From the NCBI RefSeq assembly GCF_025150245.1, contig NZ_CP102279.1:777423-841422 (forward strand): DNA of 64,000 nucleotides. The letters are read 5' to 3'. Origin of the DNA: Dorea formicigenerans. Its GTDB lineage: Bacteria > Bacillota > Clostridia > Lachnospirales > Lachnospiraceae. The position numbers were made by a program, and so were the translations under genes. Of this stretch, positions 11,352-20,128 are shown piece after piece (positions within the stretch are counted from its first letter, which is position 1; every line of letters starts with the position of its first letter). The notes under the pieces were generated by a model. The model was given only the letters and a program-made list of their open reading frames with translations, was not told the DNA's origin and did not search any database.

Positions 11352-12278
11352 ATGAAGCGGGAATTTCAATATCCGTCGCGGGACGGAGTGACACAGATTC
11401 ATGCAATCGAATGGGAGCCGGAGGGGGAGATCCATGCGGTTATGCAGTTATGTCATGGTATGGTCGAATTTATCGACCGATATGATGCATTTGCAAAATA
11501 TCTGAACGAACATGGAATTTACGTGGTCGGACATGACCATCTGGGACATGGAAAATCTGTGCAAAATGAAGAATATCATGGATATTTTCATAAAACGAAT
11601 GGAAATGAATATGTAATCGGTGACATTCACAAACTTCGGGAAATGACGCAGAAAAAATATCCGGATAAGCCGTATTTTATGCTTGGGCATAGTATGGGGT
11701 CTTTCCTGATCCGTCAGTATATGGAAATGTACGGACCTGGCCTTTCCGGAGTCATAGTCATGGGAACCGGAGCGCAGCCGGGAGTCGCGTTATTTTTTGG
11801 AAAATTACTGTGCAAAGTCATCGCTGCATTTAAAGGTGATGATTACCGGAGTGCATTTGTGGATAACATGGCATTTGGTGGATATAATAAACGGTTTGAG
11901 CCTGCCAGAACAGATAAGGACTGGCTGACGCGTGATGAAAAAGAGGTGGACGCCTATCTGGCGAATCCATGGTGTACGTTCCGCTTTACAGTCAATGCAT
12001 ATTATCATATGTTCTGTGGCATTGAGTATGCACAGAAAAAAGAGAATATTGAAAAGATCCCAAAAGATTTGCCGTTGTATCTGGTGGCAGGATCAGACGA
12101 TCCTGTTGGAAACTTCGGAAAAAGTGTGGAAAATGTTGCAAAAACGTATCGGGAATGTGGAATTAAAGATGTGTCCCTTAAGCTTTATGAGAAAGACCGC
12201 CATGAGATATTAAACGAGCTGGACCGACAGGTGGTTTACGAGGATATACTGGCGTGGGTGGAAGCGCATCTGATATAG
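11352..12278 (+). CDS. Alpha/beta hydrolase, monoacylglycerol lipase/lysophospholipase-like
   Basis: A 308-residue serine hydrolase of the S33/Hydrolase_4 group. The nucleophile elbow is GHSMGS (near residue 115). The likely acid is in AGSDDPVGN (about 245), and the histidine is in DRHEILNE (about 285). No signal peptide is seen, so it is cytosolic. It begins three bases after the glpK stop and probably belongs to the same transcript. That suggests it may release glycerol or glycerophosphate from acylglycerols or lysophospholipids to feed the kinase; this link rests on position only. The substrate is not predictable from motifs. Confidence 0.85.
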   Translation: MKREFQYPSRDGVTQIHAIEWEPEGEIHAVMQLCHGMVEFIDRYDAFAKYLNEHGIYVVGHDHLGHGKSVQNEEYHGYFHKTNGNEYVIGDIHKLREMTQKKYPDKPYFMLGHSMGSFLIRQYMEMYGPGLSGVIVMGTGAQPGVALFFGKLLCKVIAAFKGDDYRSAFVDNMAFGGYNKRFEPARTDKDWLTRDEKEVDAYLANPWCTFRFTVNAYYHMFCGIEYAQKKENIEKIPKDLPLYLVAGSDDPVGNFGKSVENVAKTYRECGIKDVSLKLYEKDRHEILNELDRQVVYEDILAWVEAHLI

Positions 12279-12345
12279 CCAGCATCGACTGAAACGGGAG
12301 AAGACTTGTAAAAGGTGAACTAGAAAAACGCGAGGAGATGAAAAA

Positions 12346-13107
12346 TTGGCTGAGAGAGAAAGAAGAGTCATTTCGCTGGTCGGCGGTGGTGGCAAGACAA
12401 CGACCATGTATGCGCTGGCTGAAATTTTCAGAGAAGAAGGGAAAAAAGTAATTGTGACGACAAGTACACATTTGCAGACCCCGCCAGAAGAAATCCGTGC
12501 GTGGAATATTGAAGAAGTGAGAAGTCTCTGGAAATCTGACCAGATTGCGGTCATCGGTACAGATTGTGAAAGTAATAAGAATCTTGCAGCAGGAGATCAG
12601 GCAGCAGTAAATCAGATGGAAAATAAGAAATCTGTGAAAAAGATGCGTATGCCAGATGGTTCATTTTTACAGGAAGTTCTGCAGGAAGCGGAGGTTGTAC
12701 TAATTGAAGCGGATGGAGCAAAGCATCTTCCTTGTAAGGTGCCAATTGAAAAAGAACCGGTCATTATTCCGGAGTGTACAGATGTCATTGCGGTTGTGGG
12801 AATGGACGCATTAGGAAAGCCATTAGAAGAAGTCTGCTTTCGAAAAGACCTTGCAGTTCAGTTTTTAAATACGAGTTATAAACATCTGATAGCAGAAGAG
12901 GATATTGCAAAAATCCTTTCATCAGTGAAAGGTGCACGAAAAGGCGTGGAAGACCGGAAATATTGTGTCGTTCTGAATAAATGTGACGATGAAATCCGCA
13001 AGGAGCGGGCCGAGAAGATCCGCTCCTTGTTAAAAGAAAAGAGCATTGAAAATGTAATGATCACAAATTGTGAAAATCGTCAAAATGAGTTGAAGAAATA
13101 TTTCTGA
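12346..13107 (+). CDS. yqeC: Selenium cofactor biosynthesis protein YqeC
   Basis: A 253-residue P-loop protein with VGGGGKTTTMYALAE at the N-terminus and an IEADGAKHLPCKVP segment near residue 120. Both are typical of YqeC, a family associated with selenium-dependent molybdenum hydroxylases and their maturation. The start is a TTG at 12346, eight bases after GAGGAG; a nearby ATG at 12338 is out of frame. No other selenium or molybdenum gene lies in the window, so it stands alone here. It ends 13 bp from the convergent pseudouridine synthase gene. Confidence 0.83.
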   Translation: MAERERRVISLVGGGGKTTTMYALAEIFREEGKKVIVTTSTHLQTPPEEIRAWNIEEVRSLWKSDQIAVIGTDCESNKNLAAGDQAAVNQMENKKSVKKMRMPDGSFLQEVLQEAEVVLIEADGAKHLPCKVPIEKEPVIIPECTDVIAVVGMDALGKPLEEVCFRKDLAVQFLNTSYKHLIAEEDIAKILSSVKGARKGVEDRKYCVVLNKCDDEIRKERAEKIRSLLKEKSIENVMITNCENRQNELKKYF

Positions 13108-13120
13108 TAAAATTCTTGAA

Positions 13121-14011
13121 TTATTCCTGCATAACCCGAGCCATATCTTCTGGCAGCGGTGCAGTGAAACTCATATGTTCCCCGGTAATCGGGTGGGTGA
13201 ATTCCATGTGGTGGGAGTGCAGAGCTTGACGTGTCATGTACTCCATGTCTGGGTTGTACAGGTAGTCACCAATCAGTGGATAACCGAGATATTTCATATG
13301 AATACGGATCTGGTGGGTGCGGCCGGTCTCAAGACGAAGAGAGACAAGGCTGTGCCCATTTGCTTCTTTTACCACTTTATAATGGGTGACTGCATCTTCT
13401 CCATGTTCCCAGTCTACGGTCCGTTCGATGATGGTTCCGCCCTTGCGCCCGAGCGGAGCTTGGATGGTTCCTTCGGAAGGTGTGACAGAACCTCGTGCAA
13501 TTGCGAGATATTCCCGGTGAACTTCACGGTATTTTGTCATGTCCGAGAGAATACTGCCACTGACCAGATGCTTGGACACAATGGTAAGTCCCGAAGTATC
13601 CCGGTCCAGACGGTTACAACACCGGAAAATGAAAGGTTTCCCCTGAGACTGAAAGTAGTAAGCCAGAGCATTTGCTATAGAGTTTGTGTAATTATTTAAA
13701 GACGGGTGAATCGGCATGCCGGCAGGCTTGTTCAGCACAAGAAGATCCTCATCTTCATAAATAATATCCAGCGGCAGGTTTGTCGGTGGAATCTTCTCAG
13801 AATTCTTTGTTTCACAGATACGCACCTGCAGGTGGTCTCCTGTAGAAAGTTCCTGACGCATATAATAATGTACCCCATTTACAAGGATACTTTTCGGCAT
13901 TCTTTTAATCTCCGACAGATTCTGCCCGGAGTAGCGCTTTCGGCGTAAGAATTGCTCAACTCTAAGGCCGGCACTGTCTTCATCTATGATATAATCGATA
14001 TTTCGATTCAT
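13121..14011 (-). CDS. RluA-family rRNA/tRNA pseudouridine synthase
   Basis: A 296-residue enzyme with an N-terminal S4-like RNA-binding segment (about 15-75) and a catalytic pseudouridine synthase domain. The active-site motif NRLDRDTSGLTIV, with the catalytic aspartate, is near residue 137, and the RTHQIRIHMKYLGYPLIGD motif near 225. The family isomerises uridines in 23S rRNA (RluD, RluC) or tRNA; which target applies cannot be told. It is transcribed alone on the minus strand, convergent with yqeC and divergent from the Nudix gene. The short intergenic stretch 14012-14150 shows no further gene. Confidence 0.93.
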   Translation of the reverse strand: MNRNIDYIIDEDSAGLRVEQFLRRKRYSGQNLSEIKRMPKSILVNGVHYYMRQELSTGDHLQVRICETKNSEKIPPTNLPLDIIYEDEDLLVLNKPAGMPIHPSLNNYTNSIANALAYYFQSQGKPFIFRCCNRLDRDTSGLTIVSKHLVSGSILSDMTKYREVHREYLAIARGSVTPSEGTIQAPLGRKGGTIIERTVDWEHGEDAVTHYKVVKEANGHSLVSLRLETGRTHQIRIHMKYLGYPLIGDYLYNPDMEYMTRQALHSHHMEFTHPITGEHMSFTAPLPEDMARVMQE

Positions 14012-14150
14012 TGCATTTCTCCCATATAATGTCTATAATAAAAAGTAATCTGGCGATTAGTGCTAGTATAGCACATTTTTCAGTGTAATGGAAATCCAGT
14101 GAATTACGTTATTTATCAGCCATTATTTATAAGAAAAGAGGAAACCAATA

Positions 14151-15182
14151 ATGACATCACTTAGTACTTTATGTTATATAGAAAAAGATGGGCAATATCT
14201 AATGCTTCACCGTACAGTGAAGAAAAATGATGTGAATAAGGATAAATGGATCGGTGTGGGCGGACATTTTGAAGCAGATGAAAGTCCGGAGGAGTGTGTG
14301 CTTCGTGAAGTGAAAGAGGAGACAGGATATACATTGACTTCTTATCGGTTCCGTGGGATTGTGACATTTGTATCTGGAAATGGTGTGACAGAGTATATGC
14401 ATCTGTTTACTGCTGATGAATTCGAAGGAAAACCCATAGCATGCGATGAAGGTGAACTGGAATGGGTGAAAAAAGAGGACGTGTTGAAACTAAATATCTG
14501 GGAAGGCGACCGGATATTTTTACGGCTTCTTGCAGATGAAGAGCCATTCTTCTCACTGAAGCTTGTCTATGATGGTCATGATACACTGGTGTCAGCAGTG
14601 TTGAATGGAGAACCAATGGAGCTTTTCGATATTTTAAATCCAGACGGCAGTAAAACCGGAATTGTGAGAGAGCGAGTGGTTGCGCACCGTGAAGGAAGTC
14701 TGCATGCGACAGTGCATATGTGGATTGTGCGTCCGAATGAGAAGAGTGGTTATGACGTTCTTTTACAGAAGCGCAGCCAGACAAAAGATTCCAATCCAGG
14801 CAGCTATGATATATCCTCCGCAGGACATGTGGACGCCGGAGATGAGATTCTTGAATCAGCCATTCGCGAGCTGAAAGAAGAACTTGGTATTGAGGCAAAA
14901 CCGGAAGAACTTCATTATATAGGTGTACATTACGGAGCATTTGAGGCAGAATTTTATGGGAAAATGTTTCGGGACAGAGAACTTAGTTCAGTCTATGTAT
15001 ACACAGAACCGGTGGAGATTGAAAACCTCAAATTACAGAAAGAAGAAGTGGAAGCGGTTCGCTGGATGGATTACGAGGAGTGCAGGCAGAAAGTTCATGA
15101 CGGCACGATGCCGAACTGTATTTACGAAGATGAATTTCGGATGGTCGGGGAATACCTTGACAGAGTAAGTGTCGGCCGTTAA
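14151..15182 (+). CDS. Tandem double-Nudix hydrolase
   Basis: A 343-residue fusion of two Nudix domains. The first has its Nudix box at residues about 38-60 (REVKEETGY core), in a MutT/8-oxo-dGTP diphosphatase-like context. The second has its box at about 224-246 (RELKEELGI core), in a context like isopentenyl-diphosphate isomerase type Nudix proteins (YfcD group). Both boxes keep the metal-binding glutamates, so both may be active. AGAGGAAACC precedes the ATG. Damaged-nucleotide clean-up is a plausible job; the second substrate is unknown. A thioredoxin gene follows after about 100 bp. Confidence 0.9.
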   Translation: MTSLSTLCYIEKDGQYLMLHRTVKKNDVNKDKWIGVGGHFEADESPEECVLREVKEETGYTLTSYRFRGIVTFVSGNGVTEYMHLFTADEFEGKPIACDEGELEWVKKEDVLKLNIWEGDRIFLRLLADEEPFFSLKLVYDGHDTLVSAVLNGEPMELFDILNPDGSKTGIVRERVVAHREGSLHATVHMWIVRPNEKSGYDVLLQKRSQTKDSNPGSYDISSAGHVDAGDEILESAIRELKEELGIEAKPEELHYIGVHYGAFEAEFYGKMFRDRELSSVYVYTEPVEIENLKLQKEEVEAVRWMDYEECRQKVHDGTMPNCIYEDEFRMVGEYLDRVSVGR

Positions 15183-15286
15183 GATGAAGTCAGAGAAAAT
15201 ATAGTACAGACAGGCTGTACAAAGATGCAGTTATAAAAAAATGAATCTGTGCAGATAATGAATAGATGAAAGGAAGGTAAGCATAT

Positions 15287-15598
15287 ATGGCAGTTGTACA
15301 TGTAACAGGAGATACATTTGAGCAGGAAGTATTAAAAGCAGAAGGAAAGGTACTGGTTGATTTCTGGGCCGGCTGGTGCGGACCGTGTCAGATGCTTGGA
15401 CCGGTTATTGAAGAAGTGGCAGCAGAAGTAGATGATGTAAAGATCTGCAAAGTGGACGTAGACCAGTGCATGGATCTTGCAAGACAGTATAAGGTTGTGT
15501 CCATTCCGATGCTTGTTGTATTTGAAAATGGAGAAGTGACAGGAAAGCAGCTTGGACTGATCAGTAAAGAAGAAGTATTACATTTAATTGGGAAATAA
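15287..15598 (+). CDS. trxA: Thioredoxin
   Basis: A 103-residue classic thioredoxin with the redox motif WCGPC (residues about 28-32) after FWAG and the cis-proline segment SIPMLVVF near residue 75. It reduces disulfides in cytosolic proteins. AAGGAAGGT gives a good ribosome site. The nucleotidyltransferase gene starts 19 bp after the stop, so the two are probably cotranscribed. No thioredoxin reductase is adjacent. Confidence 0.96.
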   Translation: MAVVHVTGDTFEQEVLKAEGKVLVDFWAGWCGPCQMLGPVIEEVAAEVDDVKICKVDVDQCMDLARQYKVVSIPMLVVFENGEVTGKQLGLISKEEVLHLIGK

Positions 15599-15617
15599 AA
15601 AGGAAACGGGTATACAA

Positions 15618-16262
15618 ATGACAAGAACGGGAATTGTAAATGGAAGATTTCAGGTGCTTCACCTGAAACATATGGAGTATATTCTTGCAGCAAAGATGCG
15701 CTGCGACAAATTATATATCGGAATCACGAATCCGGATGGAGCTCACACGCGGGATACGGTGCATGATGAGAACAGAGGAACGAAAGCAGGGAATCCATTG
15801 ACCTATTTTGAGCGGTGTGAAATGATCCGCGGTGCAATGGAAGAATTTAATGTGCCTGCGAAAGAGTATGATTTTATTCCATTCCCGATCAGCATGCCGG
15901 AGTATATCGCACAGTATACACCCAAAGAAGCAGTATACTATGTAGGAATGTTTGATGCCTGGGATGAGGAAAAGTACAAGATTTTACGAAGCCTTGACCT
16001 GGATGTGAATATTCTTTGGAGAAAAACGGAAGAAGAGAAAGGAATTACTGGATCAAAAGTACGGGAGCTTATCGCTACAGATCAGGAGTGGAAACAGTTT
16101 GTTCCCAAAAGTGTGTATCATTATCTGACAGAAAATGAACTGGACAAGCGTGTAAAGCGTCTGGAACTTATGAGGATTGAAGAAAAAAAGGCCATTGAAC
16201 AGATGAACATTGCAGAGGCAGTGGAACGTCTCGAAATGATGGAATCCCAGGATATGGATTAA
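15618..16262 (+). CDS. Nucleotidyltransferase of the NadM/NMN adenylyltransferase-like type
   Basis: A 214-residue HxGH-superfamily nucleotidyltransferase. The N-terminal motif is GRFQVLHLKHMEYILAAK, with HLKH in place of HxGH. The C-terminal GITGSKVRELI matches the ISGTxVR adenylate-binding motif. The closest pattern is the archaeal-type nicotinamide-nucleotide adenylyltransferase family, so NAD formation or salvage is a fair prediction. The last 45 residues are a charged helix, possibly coiled coil. The start at 15618 is chosen over an earlier ATG at 15588 that overlaps trxA. Confidence 0.78.
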   Translation: MTRTGIVNGRFQVLHLKHMEYILAAKMRCDKLYIGITNPDGAHTRDTVHDENRGTKAGNPLTYFERCEMIRGAMEEFNVPAKEYDFIPFPISMPEYIAQYTPKEAVYYVGMFDAWDEEKYKILRSLDLDVNILWRKTEEEKGITGSKVRELIATDQEWKQFVPKSVYHYLTENELDKRVKRLELMRIEEKKAIEQMNIAEAVERLEMMESQDMD

Positions 16263-16274
16263 AGGAATAGACAA

Positions 16275-16331
16275 AAAAGTATGGTTGATAACAATTGAGA
16301 GAGATTTTTGTTATCAACCATACTTTTCTTT
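16275..16331. terminator. Bidirectional terminator between the nucleotidyltransferase and arcC genes
   Basis: A 19-bp perfect stem (16275-16293 with 16309-16327) has A-rich and T-rich flanks on both sides. It can therefore end both the rightward transcript and the leftward carbamate kinase transcript. Confidence 0.9.
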
Positions 16332-16360
16332 TAAAAACATTTTTAAATTCAAGATGGAAT

Positions 16361-17290
16361 CTAACGAATCACTGTTCCGGTCTTTCCTTCCAGCGCCTCG
16401 TTTAATTTATCGTAAGAAGTGATGAGTGCACTTCTGCCTTCTCTGCCTTCTACAAAGTTTACGGAAGCATTGAATTTCGGGAGCATGTTGTAAACTCCAA
16501 AATGTCCTTCTTCCATATATTTTTTAGCCTGATCGACTGTAATTTCGCCAAGGTCTTTTTCATCGGCACGTCCCATATGGATCTTAACTTTCTCAACACT
16601 TGTCAGAATGATCAACATATCAGCATCTGTCTCTTCTGCCATCTTACCGGCAGTCAGATCTTTTTCAATAACAGCGCTGGCTCCTTTGAGATGATTGTCC
16701 TGCTCAAGTACCGGAATTCCCCCACCGCCACATGCGATAACAACCTGATCTGCATCTAACAGGGCTTTGATTGCATCAATCTCGACAATGCTGACTGGAT
16801 TCGGTGCAGATACGATTCGACGGAATCCCTTTCCCGGCTCTTCCACGATATAATTTCCCTTTTTCCGCTCCAGATTAGCTTCTTCTGCATTCAGATAACG
16901 ACCGAGAACTTTGGTTGGTGTATAGAATGCCTCATCATAAGGATCCACAACAACACTGGTAAGAACGGTACTGACTGTGCGGAAAATCCCGCGGTCTAAA
17001 AGCTCTTCGCGAATGTTGTTCTGGAGATCATAACCGATATATCCCTGACTCATGGCTGAACAGATACACATAGGTGCTGCTGTATAATCTTCATGCTGCT
17101 TTGCAAACTCATTCAATGCGGTATGTATCATTCCGACCTGAGGTGCATTACTGTGTGTAATAGCTACCTGATATCCGTTCTGGATAAGATCGGCAATTAC
17201 TTTCGCTGATTTTTTCACTGCCTCTAACTGTTCCGGCAATGTTGTTCCAAGTGCCCGGTGTCCCAGAGCGACAACAACTCGTTTCTTCAT
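16361..17290 (-). CDS. arcC: Carbamate kinase family protein (divergent subgroup)
   Basis: A 309-residue amino-acid-kinase-fold protein aligned to carbamate kinase along its length. The fold motifs ACGGGGIPV (about 200), IEKDLTAGKMAEE (about 220) and LTSVEKV (about 245) are present. Carbamate kinase makes ATP from carbamoyl phosphate. Signature positions differ from ArcC: ALGHRALG replaces ALGGNAL, THSNAPQVG replaces HGNGPQVG, and NMLPKF replaces SMGPK. The start at 17290 has AGGAGG upstream; the longer frame to 17413 does not. No arginine deiminase genes are near. Confidence 0.85.
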   Translation of the reverse strand: MKKRVVVALGHRALGTTLPEQLEAVKKSAKVIADLIQNGYQVAITHSNAPQVGMIHTALNEFAKQHEDYTAAPMCICSAMSQGYIGYDLQNNIREELLDRGIFRTVSTVLTSVVVDPYDEAFYTPTKVLGRYLNAEEANLERKKGNYIVEEPGKGFRRIVSAPNPVSIVEIDAIKALLDADQVVIACGGGGIPVLEQDNHLKGASAVIEKDLTAGKMAEETDADMLIILTSVEKVKIHMGRADEKDLGEITVDQAKKYMEEGHFGVYNMLPKFNASVNFVEGREGRSALITSYDKLNEALEGKTGTVIR

Positions 17291-17485
17291 AGTATAGCCT
17301 CCTGCTAAAAGTATTCTACCTTTAATCATACATGAGCGGGTTAAAATTGGCAAGATTTTAAGTGATTCTTGAAGAAAAAATCTGACAAAATATATCCGCA
17401 GAAGAAAAAACAATGCATAAATCCATGAAGGACCTCGACATTCTTACTGCATATACTATATTAAAAATATATGTGGATGATGAAT

Positions 17486-17725
17486 ATGCGCCTGAACGAT
17501 TTTCAAGGAAAAGAAGTCATCAACGCCTGTGACGGTAAAAAATTAGGCTACATTGTAGATTTTGTCTTTGACGAAAAATGTGGACAGATCGAAGCAATCA
17601 TTATTCCAAAGACATCAAAGTTCTGTAACTTCTTCTGTGACGGCTCCGAATATATCATTCCTTACAAATGCATTTGCAAAATCGGACCAGATGTCATACT
17701 GGTAGAAATGCATGAGAAAAAATAA
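17486..17725 (+). CDS. YlmC/YmxH family PRC-barrel sporulation-type protein
   Basis: A small protein of about 79 residues built as one PRC-barrel domain (FQGKEVINACDGKKLGYIVD, then an IEAIIIP strand). Its length and pattern match the YlmC/YmxH family of spore-formers, whose role is unclear. I prefer the ATG at 17486; ATGs at 17471 and 17477-17480 are in frame, and none has a strong ribosome site. It precedes nrdR by about 108 bp. Confidence 0.75.
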   Translation: MRLNDFQGKEVINACDGKKLGYIVDFVFDEKCGQIEAIIIPKTSKFCNFFCDGSEYIIPYKCICKIGPDVILVEMHEKK

Positions 17726-17833
17726 GAAAAAATTAAGAAAAAGTCCGGGAAATGGGAGTAATAGTGGTTTGACTTCTCGTACGCCACAAGATATACTAAT
17801 AAGGAAAGATTAGGAAAAGGAGCGCGAAAGAAT

Positions 17834-18295
17834 ATGAAATGTCCATATTGTGGAAATCCTGACACAAAAGTAATTGATTCCAGACCTGCAGAGGACGGAA
17901 GCTCCATTCGAAGAAGACGTGCCTGCGATATATGTGGGAAGCGTTTTACAACTTATGAAAAGATAGAGACAATCCCTCTTATAATTATAAAAAAAGATAA
18001 CAACAGAGAACAGTACAGCCGTCAGAAGATTGAAAACGGAATTATCCGGGCATGCTATAAGCGTCCGGTGCCGACAGAGAAGATCCAGCAGGCGGTGAAC
18101 AATATAGAGACAAAGGTATTCAGTCTGGAAGAAAAGGAAATTCCGAGCAGTGTGGTCGGCGAACTTGTCATGGACGAACTGAAAGATCTGGATGAAGTAG
18201 CATATGTAAGATTTGCATCTGTATACCGTGAATTTAAAGATGTGAATACTTTTATGGACGAGCTAAAGAAGATATTAGATAAGGAAGAAAAATGA
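17834..18295 (+). CDS. nrdR: Transcriptional repressor NrdR
   Basis: A 153-residue ribonucleotide reductase repressor. The N-terminal zinc ribbon has CPYCG and CDICGKRF pairs (residues 3-34) and the diagnostic SRPAEDGSSIRRRRAC segment. The ATP-cone nucleotide-sensing domain follows (about 49-139). NrdR binds NrdR boxes before nrd genes when dATP is high. No nrd gene is in the window. Ribosome site AAAGGAGCG. The stop overlaps the truA start by four bases (ATGA). Confidence 0.97.
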   Translation: MKCPYCGNPDTKVIDSRPAEDGSSIRRRRACDICGKRFTTYEKIETIPLIIIKKDNNREQYSRQKIENGIIRACYKRPVPTEKIQQAVNNIETKVFSLEEKEIPSSVVGELVMDELKDLDEVAYVRFASVYREFKDVNTFMDELKKILDKEEK

Positions 18296-19026
18296 GAACA
18301 TACAAATTAACAATTTCTTATGATGGCACCCGCTATCAGGGGTGGCAGAGACAGGCGACGACAGATAATACAATTCAGCATATATTAGAGTGGAGCATTG
18401 GAAAACTGGTCGGATACAGAGTCCGTGTAGATGGCTCCGGGAGAACTGACGCAGGGGTTCACGCACGTGGACAGGTTGCAAGCGTACAGCTCTCCAAGCT
18501 TTACGATGTAAAGGAATTGAAGGATTCCATTAACAGATATTTACCGGAAGATATCCGGATCATGAAAGTGGAACTGATGAAAAATGGGTTCCATGCGAGA
18601 AAAAGTGCAAAAGGCAAGAAGTACGAATATTATATTGACTGCAGAGAAAAACCAGATGTATTTTCCAGAAGATATTGCTATCATTATCCACATAAGCTGG
18701 ATATCGAAGCAATGCGCGAGGCAGCAGATTATATGATCGGACCGAAGAATTTTACAAGCTTTACGGATGACAGTGAGAATAAGGATCCAGTCCGCAGGGT
18801 TACCAACATTAAAATTGTAAGTAATGGAGAAAAGCTCCGTATTACTTATTATGGAACCGGGTTTATGTATCATATGGTCCGGATTATGACAGGCACACTT
18901 CTGGAGGTCGGAACAGGAGAGCGTGAAGCCTCTATGATTCCGGTCGTCATTGCAGCAGAAGACAGAAGCCTGGCAGGATTTCTGGCACCGGCAAGGGGTC
19001 TGTTTTTAAGAAAAGTGTATTACTAA
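18292..19026 (+). CDS. truA: tRNA pseudouridine(38-40) synthase TruA
   Basis: A 244-residue TruA. The catalytic aspartate lies in GSGRTDAGVHARGQVA near residue 52, and YHMVRIMTGTLLEVG is near 192. It isomerises uridines 38-40 in the tRNA anticodon arm. The start overlaps the nrdR stop, an unusual pairing that suggests cotranscription. Length is typical for the family. Confidence 0.97.
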   Translation: MRTYKLTISYDGTRYQGWQRQATTDNTIQHILEWSIGKLVGYRVRVDGSGRTDAGVHARGQVASVQLSKLYDVKELKDSINRYLPEDIRIMKVELMKNGFHARKSAKGKKYEYYIDCREKPDVFSRRYCYHYPHKLDIEAMREAADYMIGPKNFTSFTDDSENKDPVRRVTNIKIVSNGEKLRITYYGTGFMYHMVRIMTGTLLEVGTGEREASMIPVVIAAEDRSLAGFLAPARGLFLRKVYY

Positions 19027-19090
19027 TGCCGTTACTGTCAATTTTGAAAATGGAAGAAAAAAATAGAAGACAAGAACACAGGAGACTAAA

Positions 19091-19843
19091 ATGAAATTCA
19101 TATCATGGAATGTAAATGGTATCCGTGCATGTGCCGGAAAAGGATTTATGGATTTTTTTCAGGAGACGGACGCAGACATTTTCTGCATTCAGGAGACGAA
19201 GATGCAGGAAGGACAGCTTGAACTGGACACACCGGGATATCATCAGTACTGGAATTATGCGAAGAAAAAAGGTTATTCGGGGACAGCAATATTTACCAAG
19301 CAGGAACCAATCAGCGTAAGCTACGGACTTGGAATCGAGGAGCACGACCAGGAAGGGCGTGTGATCACATTGGAGTTTGAAGATTTTTACTTTATTACCG
19401 TGTATACACCAAACTCCCAGAGCGAGCTTGCAAGACTGGATTATCGTATGAAATGGGAGGAAGATTTTCTTACATACTTGAAAAAGCTGGAAGAGACAAA
19501 GCCGGTTATTTTCTGCGGTGATTTGAATGTAGCGCATACAGAGATTGATCTGAAGAATCCAAAGACGAATCGGAAAAATGCCGGATTTACCGATGAAGAG
19601 CGTCAGAAATTCACAGAGCTTCTGAATGCCGGATTTGTAGATACATTCCGGTATTTTTATCCGGAGCAGACAGGTATCTACTCCTGGTGGTCTTACAGAT
19701 TTAGTGCAAGAGCCAAGAATGCAGGTTGGAGAATTGACTATTTCTGTGTATCCGAGAGTCTGAAAGACAGACTGGAAGACGCGAAGATATTGACAGATAT
19801 TATGGGATCAGATCATTGCCCGGTGGAATTGGATATAAAGTAA
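19091..19843 (+). CDS. xth: Exodeoxyribonuclease III (AP endonuclease)
   Basis: A 250-residue ExoIII/APE1-type enzyme. Motifs in order: WNVNGIRAC at the N-terminus, [10 protein letters not shown] with the metal-binding glutamate, [19 protein letters not shown], and the C-terminal [11 protein letters not shown] with the catalytic Asp-His. It cleaves abasic sites in base-excision repair and degrades 3' ends. It ends at a hairpin terminator (19855-19894). Confidence 0.97.
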   Translation: MKFISWNVNGIRACAGKGFMDFFQETDADIFCIQETKMQEGQLELDTPGYHQYWNYAKKKGYSGTAIFTKQEPISVSYGLGIEEHDQEGRVITLEFEDFYFITVYTPNSQSELARLDYRMKWEEDFLTYLKKLEETKPVIFCGDLNVAHTEIDLKNPKTNRKNAGFTDEERQKFTELLNAGFVDTFRYFYPEQTGIYSWWSYRFSARAKNAGWRIDYFCVSESLKDRLEDAKILTDIMGSDHCPVELDIK

Positions 19844-19854
19844 CTTTAAATTTT

Positions 19855-19895
19855 AAAATGCGGTTTTGGGTTTTAACTCTCAAAATCGCATTTTC
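19855..19895 (+). terminator. Terminator after xth
   Basis: AAAATGCGGTTTTGGG pairs with CTCAAAATCGCATTTT (two G-U pairs) across an eight-base loop, with T residues at the end. It directly abuts the promoter at 19898. Confidence 0.8.
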
Positions 19896-19897
19896 TC

Positions 19898-19996
19898 TTG
19901 AAATATAGGGAATTTGTGGGTATAATAATGTCATTAAAAAGAGGTTGAAAAATCCAATGGGGGAACAAGCTTATTGGTTTTTTGCACCTCTTTTTT
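19898..19996 (+). ncRNA. Short promoter-hairpin transcript unit (candidate small RNA or attenuator)
   Basis: TTGAAA (19898-19903), a 17-bp spacer and TATAAT (19921-19926) form a strong promoter. About ten bases after the expected start comes a long two-part hairpin: 19936-19945 with 19986-19995, and an inner arm 19948-19958 with 19973-19983 around a GGGGGAACAAGCTT loop. It ends in a T-run. The RNA would be about 65 nt and would stop before the aminotransferase gene unless read through. It matches no riboswitch class I know. Confidence 0.45.
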
Positions 19997-20128
19997 CGAT
20001 ATCAGGAATAAAATTTCCAATATCAGATGCTTTCAGAAGAATGTTTAAAAGCATCTTTCCAATGGATTTCTAAGAAAAAAACAGGAAAAAATAACAGAAA
20101 CAACACATGAAAAGAGAGGATGACAGAC

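Noticed and set aside
12346-13107. Selenoprotein or selenium gene cluster around yqeC
   Set aside because: No sel genes, molybdenum hydroxylase or in-frame TGA candidates were seen nearby.
19936-19996. Glycine or other known riboswitch before the aminotransferase
   Set aside because: The region is a single short hairpin; it lacks any aptamer consensus I know and is too small for a glycine riboswitch.
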